A DNA stretch of 64,000 nt from Flavobacteriaceae bacterium (lineage in GTDB: Bacteria; Bacteroidota; Bacteroidia; Flavobacteriales; Flavobacteriaceae), in the NCBI GenBank assembly GCA_028284745.1, contig JANQRC010000046.1, forward strand, positions 1-64,000. Direction: 5' to 3'. Below, piece by piece: positions 1 through 10,675 of this stretch. The notes beneath the pieces are model-generated. The model was given only the letters and a program-made list of their open reading frames with translations. It searched no databases and was not told the origin of the DNA. The first letter of the stretch is position 1. Each line of letters starts with the position of its first letter. The translations under genes were made by a program, and so were the position numbers.

Positions 1-3
1 TAG

Positions 4-76
<73 letters not shown>

Positions 77-120
77 ATATCGGATTGCAAATATACAACC
101 ATTCTGTCAAACGGCAAACT

Positions 121-471
121 TCATTCCAAAATTGTTTCATTGCGCATTCCTGGGTAATTGTTCACCAATTGGATCTTCAGGTCACCATGGTATTTATCGA
201 TATATACACTGAAGTCCTCGCCAAATTCCACTACTTGCCATTGACCACGATCATCAGGAAATGCATGCACAAATTGTACTTTTACGTCAGGATAGGCATT
301 GACAAAGCGTGCCGAAAGATCAGCCTGACCTCTGTACTCGACAAAGGTTACCTCGCCATGTAGAGGAATGTCTTCAAAAGAACACTCTTGACCAAGCTGT
401 TTGTCTTTTACACTGGCTACGGTCAAACCAAGCAATGGGGACAGCAGTGAACAAATGATCGGCTTTTTCAT
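121..471 (-). CDS. Small secreted protein, probable DUF6150/7(1) septoil knot domain
   Basis: A 116-residue protein with an N-terminal hydrophobic segment (about residues 1-20) that looks like a signal peptide, though without a clear cleavage motif. The rest is built of short repeating strands: ADLSARFVNAYPD, DVKVQFVHAFPD and GDLKIQLVNNYPG share the pattern (A/G)Dlk-xx-(F/L)V-xx-(F/Y)P. This pattern matches my memory of the DUF6150 '7(1) septoil knot' domain, whose function is unknown. The assignment is from motif recognition only. It is divergent from the symporter gene on its left-reading side and is followed by the initiator tRNA. Confidence 0.6.
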   Translation of the reverse strand: MKKPIICSLLSPLLGLTVASVKDKQLGQECSFEDIPLHGEVTFVEYRGQADLSARFVNAYPDVKVQFVHAFPDDRGQWQVVEFGEDFSVYIDKYHGDLKIQLVNNYPGMRNETILE

Positions 472-557
472 GTAGAATGGTTTATAAGTATGGCAGCAAT
501 AAGAATACCAAACATAACCCTATTCCGATTAAAATAGATATTTTAGAGCATTACACC

Positions 558-1934
558 ATGAACACGATCAACGACCTTATAGTAAGACTGCTTCCCTATA
601 CCGAATGGGCCATGCTGCTGCTGCTGATTGGCGGAGGTGTATTCTTGGCGATCTACTCTCGCGGACTCCCATACCGATATTTCAAGCATGCTGTTGTGAT
701 GACGCTAGGCAAACAATCCGCTAAAGGCGAAAAGGGTCAAGTCAGTTCGTTTCAGGCATTGTCATCGGCAGTGGCTGCTACCGTGGGTCTGGGAAACATT
801 TCTGGGGTGGCCATTGCCATTCATGATGGTGGCCCAGGAGTGGTCTTTTGGATATGGGTCACTGCTTTGCTTGGCATGGCGATCAAGTACTATTCGTGCA
901 GTTTGGCGGTCATGTTTCGTGAAAAAGATGACGAAGGCACTTGGCAAGGAGGACCTATGTACTACATCATTCAAGGCATGGGCAAAAAAGCAAAACCATT
1001 GGCCACTTTCTTCTGTATGGCAGGATTGGTCGGTTTTTTAGGGGTCTTTACCGCCAACCAGTTTACCGATACCTTCATACAAGTGGTGCAACCTGAACAA
1101 AATGTATATGCTTTGGGCGAGTTCAGCTGGAAACTGACCACAGGAATTATATTGGCCATCATCACTTCTTTGGTCATCTTCGGCGGATTGAAGAAGATCG
1201 TCCGTGTGGCAAGCGCATTGGTGCCCTCGATGGTGATCTTATACTTTTTGGCAGTATTGATGATATTATTCATGAACCTTTCCAGAATCTTACCATCGCT
1301 ACAGTTGATCTTCATCGAAGCATTCAACTTTCAGACTATTGTGAAAGGAGGCTTATGGGGTTTGATCATCATAGGAGTACGAAGAGCGATGTTCTCTAAT
1401 GAGGCAGGTTTGGGAAGTGCGCCGATGTATCACGGTCAATCCTCGACAGACCAACCGATCCATGAAGGTCTAGTGGGCATGTTGGGCCCTTTTATCGATA
1501 CGATCATTGTGTGCACACTAACGGCGGTGGTGATCATCATCAGTGGGGCATATCTGGATGGCGCTAGTGATGGGATCGTCATGACGCTCATAGCTTTTGA
1601 AAAAACCCTGTTTGGGGTTGGTGATGTGGTGTTGATGCTCATTGTGGCTGCTTTCGCCTTTTCGACCTTGTTCACCTATTCGTATTACGGGGTAAAGTGC
1701 TTGAGCTTCCTCACAAATCCAAAGGTCGGGAAGTTGTTCAACGTGTACTTTGTGATCATGATCATCTTTGCGGCAGTAGCTTCACTCGAATTGGTCAAAA
1801 ACCTCATCGACCTTTCGTATGCGCTGATGTTGATACCAAATATGATAGCTGTGTTATATTTGTCGCCAAAAGTGAATAAGGCAGCAAAAGATCATTTTGA
1901 TCACCGTGGTAGAAGGCACTTTTCCGAAGAATAA
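558..1934 (+). CDS. Sodium:alanine/glycine symporter (AGCS family)
   Basis: Imports alanine or glycine with Na+ across the inner membrane. The 458-residue protein is a multi-pass membrane protein with about ten hydrophobic segments. Family signatures are visible: ATVGLGNISGVA near residue 77, GGPG..FW, the QGGPMYYI stretch near residue 135 and SNEAGLGSAP in the second half. An upstream in-frame ATG at 477 would add 27 polar residues unlike the family, so I take the ATG at 558, which places a transmembrane helix close to the N terminus. The gene stands alone, divergent from the small secreted-protein gene. The exact substrate cannot be told from sequence. Confidence 0.9.
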   Translation: MNTINDLIVRLLPYTEWAMLLLLIGGGVFLAIYSRGLPYRYFKHAVVMTLGKQSAKGEKGQVSSFQALSSAVAATVGLGNISGVAIAIHDGGPGVVFWIWVTALLGMAIKYYSCSLAVMFREKDDEGTWQGGPMYYIIQGMGKKAKPLATFFCMAGLVGFLGVFTANQFTDTFIQVVQPEQNVYALGEFSWKLTTGIILAIITSLVIFGGLKKIVRVASALVPSMVILYFLAVLMILFMNLSRILPSLQLIFIEAFNFQTIVKGGLWGLIIIGVRRAMFSNEAGLGSAPMYHGQSSTDQPIHEGLVGMLGPFIDTIIVCTLTAVVIIISGAYLDGASDGIVMTLIAFEKTLFGVGDVVLMLIVAAFAFSTLFTYSYYGVKCLSFLTNPKVGKLFNVYFVIMIIFAAVASLELVKNLIDLSYALMLIPNMIAVLYLSPKVNKAAKDHFDHRGRRHFSEE

Positions 1935-2007
1935 CCGAACAAAAGAAATGAAGGTGAAGCATCAAAGTGCACGAGCATGTTAAATTTAACTAGAATTCAG
2001 GTGAAAA

Positions 2008-2889
2008 ATGCATAAAGCCGGATTTGTAAACATCATAGGCAACCCCAATGTAGGAAAGTCTACCTTGATGAACGTGTTGATGGGCGAGAAGCTTTCCATC
2101 ATCACGAACAAGGCACAGACCACACGTCATCGCATCTTGGGTATTCTGAATGATGAGAATTATCAAATAGTATTCTCCGACACACCGGGGATCATCAAGC
2201 CGGCCTATCAGTTGCAAGAGTCGATGATGAACTTTGTAAAGTCGGCCTTCCAAGATGCAGATGTGATGCTCTACATGGTAGAGATAGGGGAGAGGCAGCT
2301 AAAGGACGAAGCCTTTTTTAAGAAGGTCACTACGACCAAGATCCCAGTACTTCTACTGCTGAATAAAGTAGACTTGTCCGATCAAGAACAGTTAGAGTCG
2401 CAGGTTGCTTTGTGGCAAGACCAAGTGCCCAATGCCGAGATCTTTCCGATTTCTGCTACTGAAAGGTTCAATATCGAAGCAGTGTTGAAGCGAATCATCG
2501 AATTGCTGCCCGAATCCCCACCTTTCTTTCCCAAAGACCAGTTTACCGACAAGCCCGAACGCTTTTTCGTCAATGAAGCTATTCGCGAAAAGATACTACT
2601 GAATTACAAAAAGGAGATTCCTTATGCGGTCGAGGTTGAGACCGAGGAATTCAGAGAAGACGAGGACATCATCCGTATACGTTCGGTGATCATGGTAGAG
2701 CGCGAAACCCAAAAAGGCATCATCATTGGACATAAAGGATCAGCACTAAAACGTGTAGGTATGCAAGCGCGTGAAGACCTAGAGAAGTTCTTCGACAAGA
2801 AAATTCACCTTGAACTGTATGTGAAAGTGAACAAAGACTGGCGTAGCAACAAGAACCAACTAAAACGCTTTGGGTACGATCTGAAGTGA
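2008..2889 (+). CDS. era: GTPase Era
   Basis: Ribosome-assembly GTPase that binds the 3' end of 16S rRNA. The 293-residue length is typical. G1 is GNPNVGKS at residues 11-18, G3 is DTPG at 58-61, and G4 NKVD follows near residue 120. The C-terminal third carries a type II KH domain with the IIGHKGSALKRVG loop near residue 240. A lipoprotein gene converges on it with only about 10 bp between stop codons, so neither has room for a classical terminator. The second essential ribosome GTPase, Der, lies about 1.2 kb downstream on the same strand. Confidence 0.97.
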   Translation: MHKAGFVNIIGNPNVGKSTLMNVLMGEKLSIITNKAQTTRHRILGILNDENYQIVFSDTPGIIKPAYQLQESMMNFVKSAFQDADVMLYMVEIGERQLKDEAFFKKVTTTKIPVLLLLNKVDLSDQEQLESQVALWQDQVPNAEIFPISATERFNIEAVLKRIIELLPESPPFFPKDQFTDKPERFFVNEAIREKILLNYKKEIPYAVEVETEEFREDEDIIRIRSVIMVERETQKGIIIGHKGSALKRVGMQAREDLEKFFDKKIHLELYVKVNKDWRSNKNQLKRFGYDLK

Positions 2890-2899
2890 TCATTCTGCT

Positions 2900-3400
2900 T
2901 TATTCATTCGAGAATAGCGGCACATTGGTCTTTGAATTACCTTTAGCAAACCATGTCATCGGATGATTTTGAGGTATTCGCTTGATTACTCCTCCTTGAT
3001 CTCTATCATACCACACTGCATCGAATTCTCCTTTTGTAGTGATCGCTACCCTCCATTCTTGGTCTAGTAAGGTCGAATCTGCATAATCAGCGGTTAACTC
3101 ATCCCAATCGGTCTTTGCCAGTACTTGCGGGTCCAGATGGGCAACGACCTCAGATTCATCTAAAATGGCGATCCAGATAGGTTCGGATAGATGTTCGATC
3201 CTGTGGTTTTTGCCTTTTGAGCCCCAGCCTATCTTTATTTCGGCACCACCCCTTATACAATTGATCAACTTTTCTTTGCTACCTTTCAGTGTATTGCCCT
3301 CTTTGTCATTCTTGTAAACGATTTTATAATTTGAATTTACGTTTTCCTGTTGACAGGAAGATAAAAGCGCGATCACTAAAATAAATAGTACCTTTTTCAT
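2900..3400 (-). CDS. Lipoprotein of unknown function
   Basis: A 166-residue protein starting at the ATG at 3400; a TTG two codons further upstream is less likely. The signal peptide ends in a lipobox, LLSSC, with the lipidated Cys at about residue 15, so it should be anchored in a membrane. The mature part has no motif I recognise; WGSKGKNHRIEH and WYDRDQGG are distinctive stretches that could help a search. The protein lacks strong hydrophobic segments after the signal and is probably a compact globular domain. It lies between era and der, reading against both. Confidence 0.75.
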   Translation of the reverse strand: MKKVLFILVIALLSSCQQENVNSNYKIVYKNDKEGNTLKGSKEKLINCIRGGAEIKIGWGSKGKNHRIEHLSEPIWIAILDESEVVAHLDPQVLAKTDWDELTADYADSTLLDQEWRVAITTKGEFDAVWYDRDQGGVIKRIPQNHPMTWFAKGNSKTNVPLFSNE

Positions 3401-3426
3401 GGACAATAGCGTTTATTTCTTAATAA

Positions 3427-3915
3427 CTATGAAAGTGTCTCTTGCATGAAGCGGTACAGCCGGTGCATCTCTTCCCTTCCGGCAGATTTCCCCATTCTTC
3501 CCATAAAATAAAGGACAAACCAAAGCACTGCCACCAAGAACATGCCGACCACTTGCATGATGAATTCCTTGTCGATCGACCAGTTTACATACGCCCAGAT
3601 CCCGAAGGAGATAAACAGACAGACCACCACAAAATGTGCGAACATAAAGAGTGTCCAAATTCCGGGATTAGGGCCAAACAACCCACGCACCAAGGTTTTG
3701 GAATCTTCGATAGGTTGCGTTTCTAAATGTAGTTGTGGCGACCAAAAGTGTTGTTGTGCTTTCGGGATTCTGATAAAGACATGATGCGTGATTCGCGATA
3801 CCACAAAGTTTTCGGATTCACTCTCTTCAAACAACGACAAGATGTCTTCTTCGGGCTGTTCTACCTCGAACTTAAACCTAGGCCGTAGGACCACTTCATT
3901 GCTTAACGCTGCCAT
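3427..3915 (-). CDS. Two-helix membrane protein of unknown function
   Basis: A 162-residue protein, with the ATG at 3915 preferred over a TTG nine codons upstream. The first ~100 residues are soluble, with an acidic patch (QPEEDILSLFEESESE) and a folded-looking segment. Two strongly hydrophobic helices follow (about residues 97-117 and 125-145) and a short basic tail. I do not recognise the family. The gene reads in the same direction as the lipoprotein gene at 2900-3400, about 26 bp upstream of it, so the two are probably cotranscribed. Confidence 0.7.
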   Translation of the reverse strand: MAALSNEVVLRPRFKFEVEQPEEDILSLFEESESENFVVSRITHHVFIRIPKAQQHFWSPQLHLETQPIEDSKTLVRGLFGPNPGIWTLFMFAHFVVVCLFISFGIWAYVNWSIDKEFIMQVVGMFLVAVLWFVLYFMGRMGKSAGREEMHRLYRFMQETLS

Positions 3916-4041
3916 GCTTCGTTGACTTTTGAGTATCAACAAGGTACTATTTTTTTCGCACTAAAAATACAGCATGGGGAATTCATCCTCTTTGGTCAAA
4001 ACGACCATCGCCTCGATGTGAGGGTTTCATAATATTTAGCC

Positions 4042-4049
4042 TACCTTTG
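4042..4049 (+). promoter_or_regulatory. -7 box of der promoter
   Basis: TACCTTTG matches the Bacteroidota -7 consensus TAnnTTTG exactly and lies 18 nt before the der ATG. No clear -33 TTG is seen at the ideal spacing. Confidence 0.6.
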
Positions 4050-4067
4050 CGCCCATAAACAAAGGGA

Positions 4068-5372
4068 ATGAGCAATATCGTAGCCATTGTGGGAAGGCCC
4101 AATGTGGGCAAATCTACCTTCTTTAACCGCTTGATCAAGCGAAGGGAAGCAATTGTTGATGAAGTAAGCGGTGTCACACGTGATCGTCATTATGGCAAAA
4201 GCGATTGGAATGGCAAAGAATTTACGGTCATCGACACGGGCGGATACGTGGTGGGAAGTGATGACATCTTCGAGCAAGAGATCGATAAGCAAGTAGAACT
4301 TGCCATTGACGAGGCAGATGCCATCCTCTTTCTAGTAGATGTAGAGGCAGGTATTACAGGCATGGATGAAGATGTGGCAGAGATTCTCCGTAAGGTTCAA
4401 AAACCAGTGTTTTTAGTGGTGAATAAAGTAGACAATGCCATGCGCGCGGCTGACGCCGTAGAGTTCTATGCGTTGGGCCTTGGCGAATACTACACCATCT
4501 CTGGGATGAATGGCAGCGGTACGGGTGAATTGCTTGACGCACTCGTAGAAGCATTGCCGGAAGTTGAAGAGGAAGAAGCGGATGACCTGCCGAGATTCGC
4601 AGTGGTCGGAAGACCCAATGCGGGCAAATCATCCTTGATCAACGCGCTCATCGGGGAAGACCGCTATATCGTAACGGACATTGCAGGAACTACGCGCGAT
4701 AGCATCGATACGAAATACAATCGTGTTGGGTTTGAATTCTATTTGGTAGATACAGCGGGGATTCGCAAGAAATCAAAGGTGAAGGAAGACATCGAGTTCT
4801 ATTCGGTGATGCGTTCGGTACGTGCTATCGAACATTGCGATGTGTGTATGCTGGTCTTTGATGCCACCCGTGGTTTTGATGGTCAGGTGCAGAACATCTT
4901 TTGGCTGGCACAACGCAACAACAAGGGTATTGTGATCTTGGTGAACAAGTGGGACCTTGTTGAAAAGGACAATCATACTACCAAGCAGTTCGAGCAGATG
5001 ATCCGCAAGCAGATAGAACCCTTTACCGATGTGCCGGTCATCTTCATTTCGGCGTCGACCAAGCAACGCGTGTACAAGGCGATAGAAACAGCCGTTGAAG
5101 TCTACAAGAACCGTAGCAATCGCATCTCGACAAGCAAGTTGAACGATGTAATGTTGCCCATCATTCAAAACCAGCCGCCACCAGCGTATAAGGGCAAGTA
5201 TGTAAAGATCAAGTTCTGTACACAACTGCCCACTCGATATCCACAGTTTGCCTTTTTCTGCAACTTGCCACAGTATGTAAAGGAACCTTACAAGCGTTTT
5301 ATCGAGAACAAACTTCGCGAACACTTCGATTTTACCGGAGTGCCGATCACCATCTATTTTAGGAAGAAGTAA
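4068..5372 (+). CDS. der: GTPase Der (EngA)
   Basis: Essential GTPase for 50S ribosomal subunit maturation. At 434 residues it has the expected two GTPase domains in tandem: the first P-loop is GRPNVGKS near residue 9, the second GRPNAGKSS near residue 180, each with DT(A/G)G and NK.D motifs. The C-terminal KH-like domain follows (YPQFAFFCN, then the family-typical ending [13 protein letters not shown]). A TAnnTTTG box just upstream supports independent transcription. A 183-codon open frame on the opposite strand is a shadow of this gene. Confidence 0.97.
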   Translation: MSNIVAIVGRPNVGKSTFFNRLIKRREAIVDEVSGVTRDRHYGKSDWNGKEFTVIDTGGYVVGSDDIFEQEIDKQVELAIDEADAILFLVDVEAGITGMDEDVAEILRKVQKPVFLVVNKVDNAMRAADAVEFYALGLGEYYTISGMNGSGTGELLDALVEALPEVEEEEADDLPRFAVVGRPNAGKSSLINALIGEDRYIVTDIAGTTRDSIDTKYNRVGFEFYLVDTAGIRKKSKVKEDIEFYSVMRSVRAIEHCDVCMLVFDATRGFDGQVQNIFWLAQRNNKGIVILVNKWDLVEKDNHTTKQFEQMIRKQIEPFTDVPVIFISASTKQRVYKAIETAVEVYKNRSNRISTSKLNDVMLPIIQNQPPPAYKGKYVKIKFCTQLPTRYPQFAFFCNLPQYVKEPYKRFIENKLREHFDFTGVPITIYFRKK

Positions 5373-5563
5373 CTTTGTCGATGGTTGGATTGTTCGATAC
5401 TTTGATAATTTCGCTTACAGCTTGTTTTTGGAATTGATGAGTTTGAATCAAAGGACATCATTCAGATCTTGCCTTCCAACGATTGCCATTACTTCACCAT
5501 TTCATTATTTATCTTGCAGAAAACACTGTCTATCCAGGCCTTTTTCATGATGATGGATCACGA

Positions 5564-5893
5564 TTAGAGCTGTTCTTTGATCTTAAGTAATTCTGCCTTG
5601 ACGGCTTCCAATTTACGGATGATCTCAAAGTTGTTCAGCGTTTTTTTCTTCTGCTCTTTCAGGTGGGTCTTAGCGCCTTCGAGCGTAAATCCTCGCTCCT
5701 TCACCAAATGATAGATGAATTGAAAGTTCTTGACGTCTTCTTGGGTGAATCTTCGTGTACCACGCGCATTCTTCTTAGGCTGTATCTCGTCAAACTCCTT
5801 TTCCCAAAAACGAATCAGTGATGGTTTTACATTGAAGGCCTTGGCCACTTCGCCTATATTGTAGTAACGCTTTTCTGGAAGGTCGATCTGCAT
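5564..5893 (-). CDS. MerR-family transcriptional regulator
   Basis: A 109-residue DNA-binding protein with a MerR winged helix at about residues 9-75: YYNIGEVAKAFNVKPSLIRFWE and then the wing segment RRFTQEDV. Only a short helical tail follows and there is no metal- or drug-binding domain, so it is a stand-alone DNA-binding type. Its ATG shares one base with the TAA stop of the M23 peptidase gene (TAATG), which implies translational coupling. From memory, this pair is often followed by lemA and TPM genes in Flavobacteriaceae; here 190 bp without a gene follow and then der. Confidence 0.88.
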   Translation of the reverse strand: MQIDLPEKRYYNIGEVAKAFNVKPSLIRFWEKEFDEIQPKKNARGTRRFTQEDVKNFQFIYHLVKERGFTLEGAKTHLKEQKKKTLNNFEIIRKLEAVKAELLKIKEQL

Positions 5894-6870
5894 TAGTCGA
5901 GCGACTGATTTTCTTGACTTGCCACTTGAAGCATGGCTTCGAATTCTTCGGCGGTCAAACTTCCGTAATAGAAGTTGATGGGGTTGATGCGTTCGTTGTC
6001 TTTGAACACTTCGTAATGCAGGTGTGGGGCTTGCGAACGTCCTGTGCTGCCCACAAAACCGATGAGGTCACCTCGCTTTACCTTTTTTCCCTTGCGCACA
6101 TTGTATTTGCTAAGGTGTGCATAGAGGCTTACATACCCATAGCCGTGGTCGATGCGAATATGCTTGCCATAACCGGCAGCACCATTGTCGGCTCGTGTTA
6201 CAACACCATCTCCACTGGCGTATACAGGAGTCCCCATGGGTGCGGTGAAGTCCATGCCATAATGGAATTTTCTTGCTTTCGTGAAGGGATCGCTTCGCCA
6301 ACCGTAACCAGAGGCCATTCGGGTAAGGTCTTCGTTGTTTACAGGCTGAATGGCCGGAATGGCTGCCAGAAGCTTTTCCTTTTCATTGGCTAACTTCTGT
6401 ATCTCATCCAAGGATTTGGATTGTACCACAAGTTGCTTCTGCAATACTTCGATACGTTTGGTAGCATTGATGATCATCTGCGAATTGTCATAGCCTTCAA
6501 GGCCGCGATAGCGGTTGATGCCGCCAAAACCGGCCTTTCGCTGTTCATCAGAAATAGGATTGGCCTCGAAATAGATGCGATACAGGTTGTTGTCACGATC
6601 TTGAATGTTATCGAGCACATCTTCCATATGGGCCAATTTCTTATTCAAGATCTCGTACTGAAGCTGTGATTGCTCTAGTTCGCGCTCAAGTGTGATTTCC
6701 TTTGGAGTATTGATCACACTGACACCTAAAAGTAAAAACACGAAGAGTGCTGCAAACAGCGCAGTACCTAGGACAAAAAAGAAAGTTCTTCGCACCTTGC
6801 TTCCTTTCTTTGGCTCTACTTGTCGGTACGACAAGGTTTCGGGATCGTAATAGTATTTTACCTTAGACAT
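5893..6870 (-). CDS. M23 metallopeptidase, membrane-anchored
   Basis: A 325-residue cell-wall endopeptidase-like protein of the LytM/M23 type. A cytoplasmic tail (about 28 residues) precedes one transmembrane helix (residues 29-50). A coiled-coil region follows, and then the LytM domain from about residue 195, with the zinc ligand patterns H-x3-D (HYGMDF) and HLH (PHLHYEVF). The complete ligand set argues that it is an active enzyme rather than a degenerate activator. It is the first gene of a two-gene unit with the MerR regulator and is divergent from alaS. It probably trims peptidoglycan cross-links in the periplasm. Confidence 0.9.
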   Translation of the reverse strand: MSKVKYYYDPETLSYRQVEPKKGSKVRRTFFFVLGTALFAALFVFLLLGVSVINTPKEITLERELEQSQLQYEILNKKLAHMEDVLDNIQDRDNNLYRIYFEANPISDEQRKAGFGGINRYRGLEGYDNSQMIINATKRIEVLQKQLVVQSKSLDEIQKLANEKEKLLAAIPAIQPVNNEDLTRMASGYGWRSDPFTKARKFHYGMDFTAPMGTPVYASGDGVVTRADNGAAGYGKHIRIDHGYGYVSLYAHLSKYNVRKGKKVKRGDLIGFVGSTGRSQAPHLHYEVFKDNERINPINFYYGSLTAEEFEAMLQVASQENQSLD

Positions 6871-6885
6871 CGGCTAAAAATATGC

Positions 6886-6893
6886 TATTTTTG
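6886..6893 (+). promoter_or_regulatory. -7 box, probable alaS promoter
   Basis: TATTTTTG followed by C matches TAnnTTTG. It points toward alaS and would leave a leader of about 85 nt; it sits just upstream of the divergent M23 gene. Confidence 0.5.
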
Positions 6894-6984
6894 CGCTTAC
6901 TTTTGCTTTACTGTAACGGACAAATATAGGCAATTGTTATCCGTATTACCAATTTAACAAAACCTTAAGGATAGCCACTCTATC

Positions 6985-9597
6985 ATGAAGTCGCAAGAGA
7001 TACGCTCGAAATTTTTAGATTTCTTCAAGAAGAATCAGCATAAGGTCGTTCCGTCTGCTCCGATGGTGATCAAGAATGACCCTACACTTATGTTCACCAA
7101 TGCCGGGATGAATCAATTCAAGGAATTTTTCTTAGGAAATACCGAACCTAAGGATGTCCGCGTTACAGATACCCAAAAGTGTTTGCGCGTCTCAGGGAAG
7201 CACAACGACTTGGAAGAAGTAGGGAAGGATACGTATCATCATACGATGTTCGAAATGTTGGGCAACTGGAGTTTCGGTGATTACTTTAAGAAAGAAGCCA
7301 TCAGTTGGGCTTGGGAGTTGTTGACCGAAGAGTACGGGATAGCAAAGGAGAATTTATACGTTACTGTTTTTGAAGGCAGCGATGATGCAGACGATCTTGA
7401 CCTAGACAAGGAGGCTTACGACTACTGGAAAGCCATCATTCCCGAAGAACGTATTCTGATGGGCAATAAAAAGGATAACTTCTGGGAAATGGGCGACCAG
7501 GGACCGTGTGGGCCATGCTCGGAGATACATGTCGATATTCGCTCCGAGGAAGAGAAGGCGAAGATCCCCGGAAGAGACCTTGTGAATCAAGACCATCCGC
7601 AAGTAGTAGAGATCTGGAACCTCGTGTTCATGCAGTACGATCGCAAGGCAGATGGAACCTTAGAAGACCTGCCAGCAAAGCATATTGATACCGGTATGGG
7701 CTTTGAGCGGTTGTGCATGGTACTGCAAGGCGTTCAATCTAACTATGATACCGATGTGTTTACGCCGATCATCAGAGAGATCGAGGCGATCACCCACACC
7801 AAATATGATAAAGACGAAGCAACAGATGTTGCCATTCGCGTGATCGCGGATCATGTACGCGCTGTTGCATTCTCAATCGCTGATGGCCAGTTGCCTAGCA
7901 ATTCAGGTGCTGGGTATGTGATCAGGAGAATTCTCAGAAGAGCGGTCCGTTATGGATTCACATTTTTAGGCAAGAAAGAACCGTTCATCTACCGTCTGGT
8001 TGACGTGTTGAGCAAGAAAATGGGCAAGGCGTTTCCTGAGCTGAAGGAACAACGGCAGCTTATCGAAAATGTCATCAAAGAAGAAGAGCAATCATTCCTT
8101 AGAACACTAGACCAAGGACTAGTGTTGCTGAATACGGTGATCTCTAATTCGAAAGATAAGACGATCGACGGGAAAAAAGCCTTCGAATTGTATGATACTT
8201 ATGGCTTTCCACTAGACCTGACACAATTGATCGCAGGCGAACAAGGGTATATCGTAGATGAAGAAGGTTTCAATGTCGAGATGCAAAAACAGAAAGACCG
8301 ATCGCGTGCTGCAAGCGAGATGGCTTCAGACGATTGGGTTGTCTTGAACGAGGATGCTGAGCAGGAATTTGTGGGCTACGATACTTTAGAGGCCCAAGTG
8401 AAGCTAATGCGCTATCGAAAAGTGACCTCTAAGAAGGACGGAGAACTATATCAATTGGTGTTAAACTTGACCCCTTTTTATGCTGAAGGAGGCGGGCAAG
8501 TAGGAGACAAAGGTTATATCGAAGCGCCCAATGGTGATGTGGTCTACATTATCGATACCAAAAAGGAGAATAGTGTGATCGTGCATTTCGCCAAAAACTT
8601 GCCTAGAGAATTGTCAGGTGTGTTCAAGGCGGTGGTAGACGCCAAGCAGCGACAACGAACCGCCAGCAATCACACAGCGACACATCTGTTGCATCAAGCA
8701 CTACGCAATGTCTTGGGCGACCATGTAGAGCAGAAGGGAAGTGCGGTGCATTCTAAATATTTGCGATTCGATTTCTCTCACTTTTCAAAGTTGACCGTTG
8801 AAGAACTCCGTGATGTAGAGAACTTCGTAAATGCTAGGATAGAAGGCAAGTTGCCTTTGCAAGAACAAAGAGCTATCCCTATGCAGCAGGCCATGGACGA
8901 GGGTGCCATTGCCTTGTTCGGTGAAAAGTACGGAGATAGCGTACGTGCCATCCGTTTCGGAAAATCGATCGAGCTTTGTGGTGGTACGCATGTACAGAAC
9001 ACAGGAGACCTTTGGCATTTCAAAATAACTTCAGAAAGTGCGGTCGCCGCAGGAATTCGCCGTATCGAGGCCATTACGTACGATGCCGTGAAAGACTTCT
9101 ATTTTGAGAACAATCGTGCCTTTTTTGAGATCAAAGACCTTTTAAAGGCACAAGAACCCGTAAAAGCCGTGCAGGCACTACAAGACGAAAATACAGCACT
9201 AAAGAAACAGGTGGAGGCATTGTTGAAGGACAAAGCGAAAAGCGAAAAAGGCAATTTGAAGAACGAACTTCAAGAGATCAATAATGTTCGTTTTCTTGCT
9301 AAGAGAGTAGACCTTGACCAAGGGAGTATCAAAGACCTTGCTTTCGAGTTGGGCAACGAGTTTGATGATCTATTCCTTCTCTTTGCCACGACGAATGGCG
9401 AAAAGGCCATGCTTACGTGCTATATTTCCAAACCTTTGGTGGAAACCAGAGGTTATAACGCTGGTCAGGTGGTACGTGAATTGGGCAAGCTCATTCATGG
9501 CGGTGGCGGCGGTCAGCCTTTCTTTGCCACAGCAGGAGGTAATAATCCTGGAGGCATTCCTAAGGTGTTAGAAAAAGCCAAGGACTATTTGGTATAA
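6985..9597 (+). CDS. alaS: Alanine--tRNA ligase
   Basis: Charges tRNA-Ala with alanine. The 870-residue length is normal. The class II catalytic core is at the N terminus (the [10 protein letters not shown] motif near residue 35). The editing domain carries the zinc site [11 protein letters not shown] and, further on, [11 protein letters not shown]; both halves are intact, so mischarged Ser/Gly-tRNA should be cleared. The C-Ala/DHHA1-type tail ends with a glycine-rich [14 protein letters not shown] segment. The promoter box about 90 bp upstream supports its own transcription; the GSCFA gene follows after 88 bp. Confidence 0.98.
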   Translation: MKSQEIRSKFLDFFKKNQHKVVPSAPMVIKNDPTLMFTNAGMNQFKEFFLGNTEPKDVRVTDTQKCLRVSGKHNDLEEVGKDTYHHTMFEMLGNWSFGDYFKKEAISWAWELLTEEYGIAKENLYVTVFEGSDDADDLDLDKEAYDYWKAIIPEERILMGNKKDNFWEMGDQGPCGPCSEIHVDIRSEEEKAKIPGRDLVNQDHPQVVEIWNLVFMQYDRKADGTLEDLPAKHIDTGMGFERLCMVLQGVQSNYDTDVFTPIIREIEAITHTKYDKDEATDVAIRVIADHVRAVAFSIADGQLPSNSGAGYVIRRILRRAVRYGFTFLGKKEPFIYRLVDVLSKKMGKAFPELKEQRQLIENVIKEEEQSFLRTLDQGLVLLNTVISNSKDKTIDGKKAFELYDTYGFPLDLTQLIAGEQGYIVDEEGFNVEMQKQKDRSRAASEMASDDWVVLNEDAEQEFVGYDTLEAQVKLMRYRKVTSKKDGELYQLVLNLTPFYAEGGGQVGDKGYIEAPNGDVVYIIDTKKENSVIVHFAKNLPRELSGVFKAVVDAKQRQRTASNHTATHLLHQALRNVLGDHVEQKGSAVHSKYLRFDFSHFSKLTVEELRDVENFVNARIEGKLPLQEQRAIPMQQAMDEGAIALFGEKYGDSVRAIRFGKSIELCGGTHVQNTGDLWHFKITSESAVAAGIRRIEAITYDAVKDFYFENNRAFFEIKDLLKAQEPVKAVQALQDENTALKKQVEALLKDKAKSEKGNLKNELQEINNVRFLAKRVDLDQGSIKDLAFELGNEFDDLFLLFATTNGEKAMLTCYISKPLVETRGYNAGQVVRELGKLIHGGGGGQPFFATAGGNNPGGIPKVLEKAKDYLV

Positions 9598-9685
9598 GGT
9601 CCCCTTGGTGCGTTTAACAGGTTTCAAAAGTGAACCTCACCATGTTTCGTCACAGAGACCATAGCAACTAAATGTCGATTGTCGA

Positions 9686-10645
9686 GTGAAACTTCAAACT
9701 GAAATACCACTACAACCCGCTGAAGATCCTATCGATCATCACAGCAAGTTGTTGATGGTAGGCTCGTGCTTTTCCCAGAGTATTGGTGACAAGCTGGACT
9801 ATTTCAAGTTTGACGTCCTACAAAACCCGCTTGGGATCCTTTTCAACCCAAAAGGTATAGAAACGCTGCTCAGAAGAGCGATCCATATCGAAAAATATTC
9901 AGAGGGCGAGGTGTTTTTTCACAACGAACGCTGGCATTGCTTTGACGCGCATTCTGAACTCAGTTCAATTTCTAAGGGACAACTGCTTTCAGCGTTGAAT
10001 GATGCTTTGACAGTGACGCAGCAAAGAATTCTTGAGGCCACACATATATGTGTAACGTTGGGCACGGCATGGGTGTATCGCCAAAAAGCTACCAATGGCT
10101 TTGTGACCAGCTGCCACAAAGTGCCCCAAAAGGAGTTCAGCAAAGCGTTGCTATCTGCTGAAGAGATCGTCGAAAGTCTGCGTAATGTCATCGCTTTGGT
10201 TAGAAGCGCCAATCTAGATGCACAGATCATCTTCACGGTCTCACCCATAAGGCATCTTAAAGATGGCTTTGTAGCCAATCAACGTAGCAAAGCACATTTG
10301 ATATCGGCGATCCACGAAGTCATTTCGACCCTGAGGGAATCGGGGGAGAAATCTCACTACTTTCCCTCGTACGAGATCGTGATAGACGAATTGCGTGACT
10401 ATCGTTTCTATGGAAAGGACCTTGTGCATCCCAATGAGTTGGCCATCGATTATGTCTGGGAGAAATTTCAGCAGGCATGGGTGGCTGGAAAAGCGAGATC
10501 GATCATGAAGGAAGTAGATGCTGTTCGGAAAGGGCTTCAGCATAGACCTTTCAACCCCCATAGTGAGCAACACAAGGCTTTTATTGAAGATTTGGAGGTG
10601 AAGATCGAAAAGCTCAAGAAAGAGCTTCCGCGGATCCAATTCTAG
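9686..10645 (+). CDS. GSCFA family protein
   Basis: A 319-residue protein that begins with GTG; no in-frame ATG lies near the conserved N terminus. The family-defining motif occurs as GSCFS at residues 26-30, after a leading conserved strand, and the C-terminal part has DLVHPNELAIDYVW, which resembles the Asp-x-x-His block of SGNH/GDSL-type hydrolases. From this similarity, the protein may be an esterase-like enzyme, with Ser27 as nucleophile and the DLVHP block giving Asp/His; this is inference. Substrate unknown. It follows alaS and precedes a DUF4230 gene. Confidence 0.85.
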   Translation: MKLQTEIPLQPAEDPIDHHSKLLMVGSCFSQSIGDKLDYFKFDVLQNPLGILFNPKGIETLLRRAIHIEKYSEGEVFFHNERWHCFDAHSELSSISKGQLLSALNDALTVTQQRILEATHICVTLGTAWVYRQKATNGFVTSCHKVPQKEFSKALLSAEEIVESLRNVIALVRSANLDAQIIFTVSPIRHLKDGFVANQRSKAHLISAIHEVISTLRESGEKSHYFPSYEIVIDELRDYRFYGKDLVHPNELAIDYVWEKFQQAWVAGKARSIMKEVDAVRKGLQHRPFNPHSEQHKAFIEDLEVKIEKLKKELPRIQF

Positions 10646-10675
10646 GATTTGTGTACCTTTCCGAAAAACTTCGAA

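Noticed and set aside
477..557. N-terminal extension of the symporter
   Set aside because: 27 polar residues absent from the family; the downstream ATG fits the first helix.
4773..5324. 183-codon open frame opposite der
   Set aside because: It lies fully within der on the other strand; the der motifs are complete and the frame has no recognisable domain.
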